Assembly: GCA_905250125.1 (NCBI GenBank)
Contig: CAJNOL010000827.1
Coordinates: 1 to 64,000, forward strand
Direction: 5' to 3'
Length of the DNA stretch: 64,000 nt
Origin: Rotaria sordida
Taxonomy: Eukaryota > Rotifera > Eurotatoria > Philodinida > Philodinidae
This document shows positions 12,396-25,619 of the stretch, in pieces. The notes beneath the pieces were generated by a model. That model did no database searches. It saw only the letters and a program-made list of their open reading frames with translations, and was not told where the DNA came from. Position 1 is the stretch's first letter, and each line of letters begins with the position of its first letter. Both the position numbers and the translations under genes were made by a program.

Positions 12396-12603
12396 AACGT
12401 TATTGATACACAATCAAAAACCGTGCATCAATAACGTCTCGTCTCAATATATGAACTACTTCCTTATTGCATTTCTGGAGGATTAAATAAAAGAACGGTG
12501 AAAAAATGTGTTCCAAAATGGATAAAATAAAACAATTTTCTATGATTAACAACAACAGCTACATCATGTTTCACATTTTGATTCTGTAGAAATCGTGCTA
12601 ACA
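12396..12603. repeat. Dispersed repeat with a terminal hairpin, copy 1
   Basis: A 15-bp inverted stem (ACGTTATTGATACAC at 12397-12411, GTGCATCAATAACGT at 12423-12437) is followed by about 165 nt alignable to the copy at 46252-46470, including the exact shared words GAACTACTTCCTTATTGCAT and AATGTGT. No coding capacity. The family is not recognised. Confidence 0.65.
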
Positions 12604-14390
12604 ATTTTTTGTATTGTTTTTGTCTAAATGAAGAAAAATTTCCTTATGACACAATATTTTTCCGTCGATAGAAAATTGAAGTAAGGATATAACACTGGAG
12701 AATATCACAAGAGAGAGATTTCGACAACGTTATTAGACTTCGTGATAGAGTCAATCAAACAACTGAAACCCAATGAGTTAGAGTTTGGATTGTTTTCCAG
12801 TTTTCTTTCAATATCTTATTAAATCAAACGGTTCATTGGATCAATCAATGGCATCAGTTTGAAATATGACAATTCTATTATTAGATTTGGGTACACGTCT
12901 ACAATTTACCGGCTTCTCTTATCGTTCGATAGAGTTTTAAGAAATCTGATGGTTAGTATAATAGACCAGTTCATGAATGTTTCAATACATCGCTTTTCAA
13001 TCATAAAACTAGCGATGTGACGGCTCTAAGGGGGAAAAATTCCATACTTCACTATACTTCAAGGATAGCTTTGGCATACCATTTGAGTACGCTCAAGTAC
13101 AGAATTTTTGCTTATTCCATCTTGGATAGTTCCTAATTCAAGAAATCTGAAGCATCGAGTTGAAAAAAATACTTACTAACTATTCTCATGTATACTGGAT
13201 TCAGTGATAAGTTCTTTTCATATGAGACAAATCTATATATCGTTCATGAACTGGATGGTAGGCAGCTCTATCTGCTATGCTATAGTCATCAGTTTCAACT
13301 CAAACGAGATGCGATCAAATGAAGAAGTACTTGTATAGAAAATATTTCAATACTGTCAAGCGTTTAAATATTATGTAGACAAAATTTTGGATTTTTGATT
13401 CTCATACTATCGATGTTGAATTATTTGAAATTATGACTTAGTTATTACAGATCGAAAACAATTAATCATCAGTTGTTTTTGTTCATATAAAAGAAAACTA
13501 GACGATAGAGAAAAATAGTTCAATTAATTGATATGAATTTATCAAAGTAATAAAGTATGTTTATTTTAGTTTTGATCTGTGTATATGGCATGAAAAATTA
13601 TCTATTTTATATTTACTTTCCTTTCATATTTTATAATCCACTAAGATTTATTTAATTACAAAGATACAATATTTGTTCATGAACAATTTATTTGTACTTT
13701 ATGAAAGAACGTTTTTATAAAATTAATTTTAATTTGAGTGAAGTTGCATGAATTGATGAATTATCTCATTGAAATCAAATGAATACATAGAAACGAAATA
13801 TGATTTGAACAAACATAAAAATTTCAAACATTGTTGGTAACGTCTTAGCTTCGATATGAAGATTCAATTCATAGCAAAAAAGAGAACATTATTGAATATA
13901 TTGCATTCTACATTTCAATATAAGAGATATTCTATTTGCTTGAAAATTTTTAAATTGTAATATTTAACTAGATTCTAAATCTATTTTATTGTTTTTGCAT
14001 TGATTAATATCATTTGTTTTATCATTTCTGATGTTGAAAATTCTTCATTCATAACTCATTCATCTTAGACATAATGCTATCAAATATTTTATTCTCTAAA
14101 TAAACAATAATTAGAATCAATCCATTGAAGAATAATTATTATTATTATGATTTTTTTTTTGTATTGAAATCTGTAATAATATATATGAAAAGCGAAAGTT
14201 ATTTTATGATGTAAAACATTGATCATGAATTTCTCATCGAAAAGAATCTTAATAACATTCATATAAGACAAAAAAGAAATAAGCAATCGAAGGACATGCT
14301 AGTAGCAAGATAATTACATTACTCTCAACCTGTATATTAGTCCACGAGAAGGTTGCGAAGATTTATTTATTCCTTTCATTTTATCCTTGT

Positions 14391-14430
14391 CTGTCTGTCT
14401 GTCTATCTATCTAACTATCTATCTTTCTAG
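14391..14430 (+). repeat. Tetranucleotide microsatellite
   Basis: TCTG units pass into TATC/TAAC units. It is flanked by short inverted words (GAAGGTTGCGAAGA at the left, TCTTCAACCTTCGC at the right), so the tract sits in the loop of an imperfect hairpin. Confidence 0.7.
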
Positions 14431-16436
14431 ATTTCTTCAACCTTCGCATGACTAGTACATTGATCGATAACTAATGAATAAACCTTGTCATAGCCTTCAG
14501 ATATCAAGGAATCAAAGCAAATTTCTGTTTCCGAATAAATACATGTGTCACTGGTTATCCATTGAAAAACTTAAATTCATAGATCGAATTTTGTTTTTGT
14601 TTTTACCTAAGATTTCTAAATTGAAATTAAATTTTTATAGAAGAGACAAAAAAGAAAAAACTAGAATGTATTTATGTATTAAAATTGATGAGAATAGATC
14701 ATAAATGATGAATTTTAATATTGTTATTTATGTTTTTAATAACAGAAAAAAAATAATACTATCTTGAGATTATTAATCTCTCAAGGTTTTTCTCATCATG
14801 ATAAAAAAAACTTAGTCTATTTTTAATGTAAAAAAAAACAACACATAACATTTTAATTATATATTACTCATTTGTTTTTCAATAAACTTCCCGTGGGCAT
14901 ACACTTTTTTTTTATTATCTAGACAATAAAATAGAAAACAAATAACTTATGCATAATTCATCTAATAAGTATGATTTTATAGGACTATTGAAAATAAAAT
15001 ATTTCTATTTATTATATAAGGACAATTGTCTTCACATAAAAAATCATAATAAAGACAAAAAACACAAGAGGACCTACTACACATCGAATATTCTCCTTGA
15101 TAAACTTGACATTGTCTCCTTCTTCAATACTTGTCTTTTCAATGGCATTGTATGTATACAAGGTTTTTTCGATCGTTCTTCAATATATATATGAAGGCAT
15201 CATATTTTTGTTCTTGGTCTCGTTTTTTTTCTTCTTATCCAAGGTCTAAATAGCAACATTACACGATACGATTAACAACAACAACAATAATAATTCTCTT
15301 ATTTCTATATTTAGTCAAATATTCATATTGAAAGATAAACTCTAAACCAAAATGACCCATGAATGTGTTCGTACTGGAAAACGCTAACTGACAATAACAA
15401 CGGATGTTTTTGAAGGTTTTGTCGTCAACAAGTAATAGAGTTATGTAAACGCCTTCGTGTACGCGATTGCAAAGCAAAAACACGACTTCACCTTCACCGA
15501 GAAGAGAGAACGGAAAACAAGAGCAAACGGAAAACAAAAAATGACATGAAGGCTTGCCTCACAGAGAGAGAGACAGCAAGAAAGAGAAGACGAGAATTTG
15601 TTGCTTTTGCTTAGCTCTCGGCATGCAACCTATTTCGTCTAAGGTCATTTATTTATTAGAATACTTTGGACAACGTTTGGATTACTTATATATAATTGCA
15701 CAATAAATCACATCAGTTGTATACAATCATTTGAAGTGACTTTTTTTTTAATATTAAATGTGAGCAAGGTATAAGTGATCATTTTATATACATGATGGTA
15801 AGATAATATAAAACTATGCGAGCTTATCAAATATTAGTATAACTGCAATATATGAACTCTTCTTAAGTGATGATCATATTATTACAAGGTCATCATTATA
15901 TTTCGATAGAATTTATATATGATAGTATAGACCTTTCATTTAACTCTTCTCGTCATCTTTGTTTCTAGTATTCAAGGTCATTAAAGCTTATTTTTCACAT
16001 GTCCTTCTTTCTTCCTCTTCTATTCTCTCTTTCTTTCTCAGGCCTATTCCTTCATGGGCATCAACCGAACGAGAAAGAAAGAAAGACAACCTTATTTTCT
16101 GATTCTCTTCTTTCGCCTTCAGGCTGCTCTCTGCTGATTCTGTTGTTGTTGCTGCTGCTTACGGCGTGTGTTTGTATATAACGAAGAAAAAGATGGATAG
16201 AGAGAACGAGACAAATAGGCATAAACTATAGTTGTTAATAGTTTTTGTGACTTTTAGATGCATAATTCAATGACAATATCGTAGCAATTTGACGAATACA
16301 ATCTATGTTGACCAAATATCAACTATTTTAATTATATTACAGTATTATTTATAATCCTTTGTTTCTTTTTTTCTTTAATACTGTAAATCAATCTCTAGAT
16401 TTATATATCTATTTATATTAATTCGACAATAAATCG

Positions 16437-17539
16437 ATGAATTTTACAAATGATTCTGGTGAAAATGATAATGAAAAAAATTCTTCAAGTGATGAAGATG
16501 AAGATAATGAAAATACATATAATAATTCATCATCTATACTAGTAGAAAAATTTTTTCCTTCTAATAATACAAATAATGAAGAATTAGATAATAGTAGTAA
16601 TGATGATGATGATGATAATGATGATGATGATGATGGAAGTGATATTGAAAATCACTATACTCCTAATAATTTTTTACCAAAACAAAATTATCTCTGTACA
16701 ATATTACGACAATCAAATCATCTTGTTGAATTAAAATTAAATCTATTTCATAATCATTCATTATTAAAACATTCGATATCTGATAGTGATATGTCAAAAC
16801 AAAATGATCAGCAACGAAATAATATTTTTCTTTCATCAATACGTTTACGTCGTCTTTATTTACCATCATCATTTATCTGTGAATTACAAACACAAATAAC
16901 CAATTGGTTACAAGCAAGTACATGTTTAATTGATTCAATATCAACATCAATATATCATCGACGATGTTGGTCACAATTACTATTAACATATTTTATTGAA
17001 CAACGTTTTGTTAATTTACAATTTCTTCTTTGTACACATTCATTATCATTAACAACAATTGATCAAGATTTAAATTCAATACATCAACATGCATGTATAC
17101 CAGAAGAAGATGCATATAAATTATGTTCAATTTTACAAAAAGGTTCACGATTTAATATTGATTCAAATATTTTTGATCATATACGACGTATTATTGTTCT
17201 TAAAAGTATGAAAGAAGGTAACAATTTAAAAAATATTTATCTATTATTATGATGAAGTACAAAAAAAATTTTTTTTTTGTTCTTTTAGTATTTAATGATA
17301 ATACAAATTTACAACAACTTTATATTAAACAATTAACAAGTCTTAAACAATCATTAATTCATCAACAATCATCTGTACTGAATAATAATAATAATATAAC
17401 AATAAGTGTAGCTTCCATTTATTCAAAACTTCTACTTTTTCTTTCGAGTCTTTATTCGATCAGAGCTGAAACGATGCAAATACTTTTTTGTCAACATCTT
17501 CTACACAATCCGATGTATTCCTATCTTGTTAATCCATAA
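16437..17539 (+). CDS. Hypothetical protein with acidic N-terminus, 343 aa
   Basis: Two exons, 16437-17217 and 17289-17539, with a 71-nt phase-1 intron, total 344 codons. The N-terminal ~75 residues are low-complexity, Asn/Ser/Glu/Asp-rich, including an Asp run encoded by (GAT)n. The rest looks folded and mostly helical. Recognisable words are IRLRRLYLPSSFICELQTQI, a Cys-containing LLCTHSLSL segment, and a C-terminal hydrophobic helix (YSKLLLFLSSLYSIRAETM). There is no signal peptide and I recognise no family. A nuclear or cytosolic role would fit the acidic tail, but that is only a guess. The start sits at the first Met after an in-frame stop-rich A/T region. Confidence 0.68.
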
Positions 17540-19695
17540 TTTTATTGTTCACTTTTTTCTTTTTTGTATTAAAATTGTCTGTGTGCGCTTATTGTGTATC
17601 CCGGTTGATGATTAATATATTAAGTTATATGTTGTCATCTCGGTCAGATCATGTAAATGTGTCTATGTGTGTGCGTGTTTATATATCAAAACGGTGAATC
17701 AATTTAGAAAAAAAAAATGATCTGTATTTATTCATGATCGGGATAATTATTTTTTATATAATTTTTCAATGTAACAATGTTCTAGGATTCCATCACAATG
17801 TGATTAAAGTGTTTTACAAGTTGCTTGTCTACTATAGTGAAAAAGTCATCTCAACTAATTCGAGTGTTTGATGAAAAGAAATTAGGAAAAATAGATTAAA
17901 TAATTAGACAGATCATTTGATTTCTGATAAAGGTTTTTCTTTTTGTATTAGCAATGTTTTACATGTATTAGATGAACATTGAATTGGAAAACCACATAAA
18001 AATTGATAGCAATTGATGAAAATCTCATCAACTATCAAGGATACATGATTAGATTAGAAAGACATGATGAATATGAAAGAGAACTATATGAAATAGTATT
18101 TATATTAACTATTATACATATCGAAGTAATCAAACGATGGAAAAAAACTTTTTTTTATAGACATATGAAATTCTGTTAGACCATATAGTTAACTTGTTGT
18201 AAATCAATCACGGTTGATTTTTTTTTATTGAACAGAGCACTATTGATGTTATAAATGCCATCACCAAACATATTTTTTCCGTACATAAAAAAGGACGCAT
18301 AAATTAGAATATGATCATGCTTAATGATGAAATTGCAAGAATTTCTTTATAAGTATTTTGTTGTTTTGTCTTTCAGTTCTTCTCAGATTCGTTTTGCATA
18401 TAAATATATACATGCAATAAAATTTGTTATTTAGATATTGCTCTTTCCAAATTGATTTCAAAATCAGTAATATTGTCGTAACAGAATTCAATATTAATGT
18501 AAAACACTTTTGCATGCCATATTAATCTCTTAACTCTTGATATTTGTAAATTGTATATTAATGAATAATTCGATCAGAAATTTTATATTAGAAAAATCAG
18601 TGTATTCGAAAATTTCTATATTAATATTATCGATATTTTAGAAATAATTTCATGATTGAAACAATTATTGAATGTTTAGTTGAACTAACTTAACACGAGC
18701 ATAGTTAATAATTAAATAGTTATTGTTGCATTTCAATATATGACTGATGAAATGAATCGATCGAAGAAATATGTTATACTTCATGGTATTCGCGTAAAAA
18801 GACGAAGGATAGAATGACTTTAGCGATTTCCAAAAATTTTTGAGCTTCTCTTACCAACGTTTGAGTTCTGCTCCTTCTACAGACAAAGTCCGGGGACTAA
18901 GATCGGCGTATAACTTTTTTTCTGACTACGCTAAATAGTTCATGAAAAAATTTCGATTTATCATTCAATCAAAATATATCTTCATTTTTATTCTGAATGT
19001 TTTTACTGTTTTAATGTCTAATGTTGCGTTGTAAATTTTTTTTTTTATTCAAGAGAAGAAGGTCAATATGTGACGAAAATTAAATTGACGATAAATTAGT
19101 ACTAATTAATTATATTCCATTTTATTTTATTTTTTGTTAGATATAAAAATTAACATGAATTAAATATATTTAATTTGAATTTCAAATGCCAAAAAAACTG
19201 TCAAATATAAATTAATGAATTGTTTAGTATTCCAGACATATTGATGATATAAATAAAAGCATAGTAGGCAAGTAATTAACATTTGACTGTATTTTATCTC
19301 TAAAAAAGAGTCGTTTTTTTGATTACCAATGGTTCAATTCCTATTATACTTCAAATTTATTGAAAATAAATAATTAACATATCATATTCCTTGTACTGTC
19401 AAAATAAACAAACAGAAAAAAAAAGAAAGTAATTTAAGTAAAAATAAATTTGATGTGATACATTCATCTTTTACTCTGACAATTAATAACATCTTAGATA
19501 TCAAAATACTTATTCATCTAATCAATGTTGACAAGTATATGTAACGTATAAACGTATGTTTATTAATATTCTATTTTTTGTTTATCCGAATATATCAGTA
19601 TTGATCATAGATATAAAAATTATATGATAATATACCGAATATGTATACGATTGATAATAAAAGTATATAGTTCATGGTAAGAAAATATAATTGAA
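17540..19695. other. Intergenic region, nothing specific seen
   Basis: A/T-rich sequence between two convergent genes. I see no exon, no clear repeat copy and no RNA gene. A slightly GC-richer stretch around 18780-18930 may be old transposon sequence, but no terminal repeats could be paired. Confidence 0.4.
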
Positions 19696-20244
19696 TTATA
19701 TAAATGATCTTTGTCGAGAACGAAAAGGAGATTTAAATATTGAAGTACTATTTATTGTCAAATTATTTGATGTGATTGTTGTTATTGTTGTCGTTGTTAA
19801 TGGTGTACTCACTCGAGACATATGATAAAATAAATTTTGTTGACCTGATCTAGTACGTACAAGTTCATCAATTTTTGGTGACATTTTAAGTGTAAGTGTA
19901 ACAATTCCAGCACATAAAAGAATTATTAAAACGCCAACAATACTTATAATACGTGTTATAATACGTTTTTTTCTATCAGCCGCTTCTATTAAACGTTGTT
20001 GTTTAAGTTCTAATAAATTTACTGGTGTTCGATTGTTTATTATAGAAGATGTTGATGAAATATTTGCACTATTGATCTTAGGTTTTTTCAAACTATTATA
20101 TGGTTGTTGATGATATCGTGTGTTTATCTGACGTTGTTGAAGAAAAGCAATACGTTCTTGAAAATTATCATTATTATTTTTAATCAATGTTCTCGATGGT
20201 GAAGGGGATCGTTCAGGAATATTTGATTTATTAATGATTGACAT
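19696..20244 (-). CDS. Hypothetical single-pass membrane protein, 182 aa
   Basis: Uninterrupted frame from ATG at 20244 to TAA at 19696. The N-terminal ~92 residues are polar and basic with a SPSPSR motif, a Gln/Arg-rich helix and a charged cluster (EAADRKKR) immediately before one hydrophobic segment at about residues 96-118 (IISIVGVLIILLCAGIVTLT). The remaining ~60 residues are Thr/Ser/Asn-rich with sequons (NLT, NST). The charge pattern predicts a cytosolic N-terminus and an outside C-terminus. In the 5' leader a GTAAGT donor at 20474 and a TTTTCTGTAG acceptor at 20316-20317 suggest a 159-nt UTR intron, which supports real transcription. No family recognised. Confidence 0.65.
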   Translation of the reverse strand: MSIINKSNIPERSPSPSRTLIKNNNDNFQERIAFLQQRQINTRYHQQPYNSLKKPKINSANISSTSSIINNRTPVNLLELKQQRLIEAADRKKRIITRIISIVGVLIILLCAGIVTLTLKMSPKIDELVRTRSGQQNLFYHMSRVSTPLTTTTITTITSNNLTINSTSIFKSPFRSRQRSFI

Positions 20245-22937
20245 TAAAATAGAATCAATACATTTGTATAATTAATTGATATGATTGATATAGCAAAAAG
20301 AAAATCAGAGAAAACCTACAGAAAAAAAATAGAATCAATTTTTTTTTGTAAGAAAAAAAAATAATACTACATAGAAGATTTTAGTTTCTTGCACGAACAA
20401 TTGTGACATTCTCTAATCTATTCTTCTATTAAATGGAAATCTAGCTTAACGGAAAAAAATAGATGAATACTTACAAAATAGAAAATAATCTGAAATTGAT
20501 TGAATATACTGATATGAAAAACTGACAATTGAATAAAGTGAACTACGATGATGAAAACACATATTCATTCCATTAGAGCTTCGAACCATAGAGACAAACC
20601 GACAAATTAGAAAATGTAACACTTATATCTTGAATAGGACGATTTATAATAAGGTTTGAGACTAGCTGATGACATTAACTGTCATTTGCATTTTCAATAA
20701 CCATTATTCAGCAAATCATTGTGTTTTATAATCTGAGTTTATGTGCTTATAAAACGAGATATAGTTGTCGTCAAAAAATAAGGACATAGAAAAGAAAATA
20801 ATATCAATACGAAATTGTTCAAACTTCCTGAAATTGCTTTACTATCAGCCAATCACAATTATCGTCATACGTTCGTATTATTTCACGGAAAACAAGAGAA
20901 AAATAATGCCAAGATGTTTTTTTTTCTTTTCTATTCTTTCGCATTCTTTGAGAAGCCATTGTTTTTTTTTACTTTAGTTTCTTATAGATGAAGAAGAATA
21001 AAAATCCCCATGTATTCTCTCTTTTTTTTTTCTAAATGATCATATGTCATTTCTATATCGGCATTAGTCTTTTGTTCTCTTGTTTAGATTTGAAGAAAAA
21101 AAATGAGAATGAGTAAGTATAAAGTAATAATGGCAAAAACAAATTGAAAAGCATTTGCGCGTGAGCACTCATATGTAAAATAAAGCATGCTGACGCACGA
21201 ACAACAAATATATAAATAGAGAGAGAGAGAGAGACCGATGGTGATTAGTTTTATGAATGATGAACTATTATCAATAACTACTAGAAAAATAAGAAACTAT
21301 AAACTTATAAGAGAAAACAAAAACTTTCTTGAAATTAGCTCAATAAAAATAAATTTCTCAATAAAAAACAAAATTTATAATGTCGATTTCCCAAGGTACC
21401 CTTCAGTGTTATAATGAAACATTTTTATTCCGTAAGAGTTGGTAAAGTAATGAAGAAAAAAATATGACGTTGATTAAAATACATATAGACACGCAAAGAT
21501 GTTTCAAATGAAAATATGAGTAGGAAAAAGAGGTATATTTGATAATTGACGAAGAAATGTAACTGTAGGTATTCATTAGAAGTTTATTGTTTTTATATAG
21601 GAAAATATTGAATTTTGTATTGTTTTATTTTCGATTTTATTATATCTAATGAAAAAGAAATGCTTACTTTATCTTGTTTTATGTGTTGGTTTTTCTAAGC
21701 ACGTTCCATAGAATATAATTAAAGAACAAATAATCACCGCAATATTCTTCAATTTTTGTTATTGCATCAATGAAACCTTAGTACTTTCGTATTTCAAGCT
21801 GATCAACGACTGCAGGAGTACGATTAATAATTATTTTTGTTATTGTTTGGTACTATTGACTATAACCTTGAGTGCTGAGATTCGAAAGATAGACTAACAA
21901 ATTATATTGATCTTGCAAAAATGATACTGATGAAGATAAAGTAAATCATAGTACTACAATGATAATAATAGTAAGTGAAACAAAAAAGAAAAAAAAAAAA
22001 GTAAAAGACTGACAGACAAGAGATTAAGATAATTGATTATCTGTATAAAGGAAAAAATATATGTATTAAGCATCAGATTTGTTTTTACCTTCATTTTCAG
22101 TAAGTTTCTCATCAAGAGAATCTTTCATGACATGAAGATATGTAGGATGATTCCCTATATGCGTGTTTACTCTAATTAATATATAGCCAATCATTTTTCT
22201 TCATACGAGATTAATTATAAATGATATAGTTTAACAAATGATAATTATATATAGGCCAAATAATATTTATTTTCGTAAATAATTACAAAGAAAAATGAAA
22301 GACTTTGTATAGAACCATTCTTGAATGAACGAGTGCTTTTGAACATCGATTAATTTCATCAAAAAAAAAATATGACAGAAGATGAATTTATTATTTATAA
22401 CAGAAAAAAAATGCAAACCGGAATTTCACTTATTCAATAAAATCAACTGAAAAGAAAAATCAATTAAGGAATAACTATGTATATTATTTCTTTTATAAAA
22501 TCTATCCATTATCTTTCAGAAATAATAATAATATTCGTGTTGTATATAAATAATGCTGTTGAAAACTACTAGACGATATTATTCGACTTAATAGTCTTCT
22601 TCCAATCATTGATAATAAATCTAAATTATATTTTTTATCTATCTTTCAAATCTCACATATTATTTTGTCAAAAGTTATTTGTAACTTAACATACTTACTT
22701 AGAGCAAAAAAGTTAATCGAAATTAATTTTCATATATCAATGACGATGAAATATCTCTAGATAATATTTTGAGTTTATATAGATATTGTTTTATATGTAA
22801 TCATATTTTGACATTCATCATTTATTGCAATTAAATAGATTAACTTTCTTGATTATATTTATTCAGTGATCATTACGAAGTTGTATTTATATATAGGAAC
22901 AAAAAAAAAAGGTTTATGACTACTGAGAAAAACTATT
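20245..22937. other. Intergenic region upstream of the one-TM orphan
   Basis: It contains the probable 5' UTR intron of the gene at 19696-20244 (20316-20474) and a (GA)n tract near 21217-21235. The remainder, down to the 3' end of EXOSC10 at 22938, is A/T-rich. No exon, RNA gene or paired terminal repeat was found. Confidence 0.4.
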
Positions 22938-25619
22938 TTATTTTTCTGTAACGAGCTTTGCTCGTTTATTATCATTATTTAATAATGAGCCTGTTGAAAT
23001 ATTTGTATTCGATGATGAAATGGAACGTTTATTTTGTAATGATTCATCTAAGTTTAATTCTTCATGATTTGATTGCTAAAAAGAATCGATAATTAAAATT
23101 ATTTATAAAAAGAAAAACAAATATATTAAATACCAATAATGGTTTTTCAATAGCTTGTATTAATAATTGATGAATTTCTTCGAGATTTTTTTCAACTAAT
23201 TCTGGAACCAATTTACAACTTTCTCGAATTCCTTGAATATCTCTTCGAAAAAAAAACAAATAATTATTAAAAACAAAATGATAAAAGAAAATTTACTTAG
23301 GTAATAATTCAGCTAGATGAATCAGCATTAAATCTGGTAAAACATAACTTTAAAAAGAAATATAGGTTTTTTTTTATTGAATAAAAAACATTGTATTTGC
23401 ATACCTTGTGGATTCATCTTCTTCTCGAGCTATTCTATCACGCCAAGCATAGAGTAATTTAAGTGCAGCTAATTGACTACCATCGAAAGTTGTTTTATGA
23501 GATTTTAAATACAGAACTTTATACGCATTTTTATCAAAGATTGGTTTTTTGTACAACTAATAAAAATTAAAAAAAAATAATTTGATTATTTATAACAAAT
23601 ATAGTCTATAGTGGCGTAATCAGACGGGAGCCAGAGTAGGCCCATCCCCTCCCTCTAGTGGGTTTTGAGGCTCACCTAAAAACTATTGAGTTCTGATTAA
23701 AAAACGACTTGAACTCTCTCTCTCTCTACAGAGATGGTTAGAGATTAAGCCATAGCATATATTACAATCAATGATTGACAAAAACACTATTTACATTCGT
23801 TATATCTTTTACAAATATTTCTTTACTTTTTGACAAATTATTTTTGATTTTGTATAAACTAATCGAAGAAGTTCAGAATTATTTTCATTTAAATCAAGTA
23901 ATTGATTTCGTAAACGATCATAAATATATAAAAGATAATGTGTATCTTCTCGAGCATAACGACAATATTCTTTTGGTAAAGGTCTTAAAAAAAAAGACAA
24001 ATTCATTTTGATTTTAATTGATATATTAATCATTTGACTAACCGTATTCTCCAATCAGCTAATTGAAATTGTTTACTAGCATCAATATTACAATATGTTT
24101 TTAAAAGATAAGCAAGTGATAATATTGGTAAATTAAGTTCTTTTGCTGCTTGATGTGTATCAAACATATTTACAATATAAATACCCAAATCTTTTTGTAA
24201 CCATTCGATATCCCAATCAGCACCATGAAATACCTTTGGAATTTAAATTAATTTTATTTTGATAAAAATCTTAAAAAAGAACTTACTTTAAGAACTACTG
24301 GATTGGTAAAGACATTATTTAGGATAGATAATTCATCTCGAAGTGTAAGAGTATCAATTAGAAAATCTTCTGTACGTGATGATATTTGCATCAAACATGT
24401 AAAACCTTGATATGATCGATATGAATGATGCTAGAATAAGAAATAGATGTTATGATAAAAACGTATGTCATTAAGTATACTTCTAAATCGACTGCTAGTT
24501 CAAATTGTATTTCAATATGATCCATCATTATTTTTAATTTGTCAATTGTATCAACAAATAAATATTTTGTTTCTTCAATTAATTTTGGAAACTAAATGAA
24601 ATTCAATTCTACTACGTAGTATATTAAACAATATGTAGACTCACTTGAGGTTCGATTTTCTTCAATAGCATTTCATCTGGTTCAAATGCTGAAATTTCAT
24701 CAAAATATGGATGATCTAATCTGAGATAAAGATTAAAAGAAAAAAACAATATATTTAAATTTAGTTTCTCTTAAAAAATAAAATACTAACATTTCTGGAT
24801 GTTTTTCTAATAAATCAAGATCAATAGGTTCGAAATTCATTTGCATCATGATCACTAATAAATTTTAAAATAGAACAGCAAAAAAAAAAAGTAAAACAAA
24901 CCAACTTACTCGGTAATGGTGTTACAGCATTTGGTTTAATACGAATTTTTGGAATAAAAGGTATTATTGTACTATTATCAATTTTATGTTTAAATTTTAA
25001 TTGTGGTTTGATTAAAACTTGTCGCTAAAATATTTTGAAAATTTAATTATCTTCTTTTGCTTTTCTAAATCATTTACCACAACTGTTGATACAGGAGATT
25101 TTTTAATTCCATCAGCTTCATCAAGTGCAGATGCCTAAGAAAAAAAAAAAAATATTAAACAATAAATAAAAAAAATTTTCTCTTACAATTTGTTCAAATA
25201 ATGTATCATTAATATCAATTAATTGTTCAATTTTTTCATCTAAATCTAATTGATCCCAATTCGATGATTGAATATGAGATTTGATTTGATAAATTCTAAA
25301 TAAAATAGATTTTCTCTTTTTCTTTTTTTTAGTAAATAATTTAATATAAAATACCGATTTAAAATACGTTCACTTAATTTATTAATTTTATCATGACAAG
25401 AATCTATTGTCATTATTTGATCAAAATTTTCAATTGCTAATCGATTTGATGTTCGAATAACATCAATAACTTTCGAACATATTGTCTAAAAATAAAAATT
25501 GTTTTTTTTTTATTTTTTGAGATTATAAAATTTATTTTTGTTCTATTTTGATTTACTTGTTTATATTCATCAACATTATTAAATAAATCAAAAAATTTTG
25601 TTGAATTTGTAGAAGACAT
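22938..25619 (-). CDS. EXOSC10: Exosome component 10 / RRP6 3'-5' exoribonuclease, 555 aa
   Basis: Fifteen minus-strand exons, from 25557-25619 (start [10 protein letters not shown]) to 22938-23075. The others are 25355-25485, 25187-25295, 25078-25134, 24910-25024, 24791-24854, 24645-24720, 24481-24591, 24287-24430, 24043-24233, 23827-23983, 23405-23556, 23297-23347 and 23134-23242; total 556 codons. It is the nuclear exosome's distributive 3' exonuclease, used in rRNA, snoRNA and RNA surveillance. An N-terminal PMC2NT-like region precedes the DEDD-y domain, whose five catalytic residues can be placed: D240 and E242 (AVDLE), D296 (FHGAD), Y363 and D367 (YAREDTHY). An HRDC domain follows (~407-500; [20 protein letters not shown]). 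The protein stops about 45 residues after the last conserved exon, far shorter than human EXOSC10 (885 aa), so most of the basic C-terminal tail is missing. Intron 11 is 270 nt and may hold transposon debris. Confidence 0.95.
23605..23760. mobile_element. Possible transposon fragment inside EXOSC10 intron 11
   Basis: This intron is several times longer than most of its neighbours, and the extra sequence is GC-richer. It begins TAGTGGCGTAATCAGACGGG, which resembles hAT-type termini, and includes a (CT)n run. No matching second terminus was found, so it is only a possible relic. Confidence 0.3.

Larger units (their letters stand above)
12167..16436. other. 4.3 kb intergenic region
   Basis: No convincing exon is visible. 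It holds one copy of a dispersed repeat with a hairpin (12396-12603) and a tetranucleotide tract around 14391-14430 (TCTG then TATC units). Several A/T-rich open frames of 60-92 codons (near 14089, 14474, 14949, 15259 and 15999) lack splice context and family resemblance and look accidental. Confidence 0.45.

Noticed and set aside
12391-12440. Hairpin as a tRNA or riboswitch-like element
   Set aside because: It recurs with the same downstream tail at 46252-46470, so it belongs to a dispersed repeat.
15259-15537. 92-codon minus-strand frame
   Set aside because: No neighbouring exon, no family resemblance and a run of Ile/Val from A/T-rich repeats.
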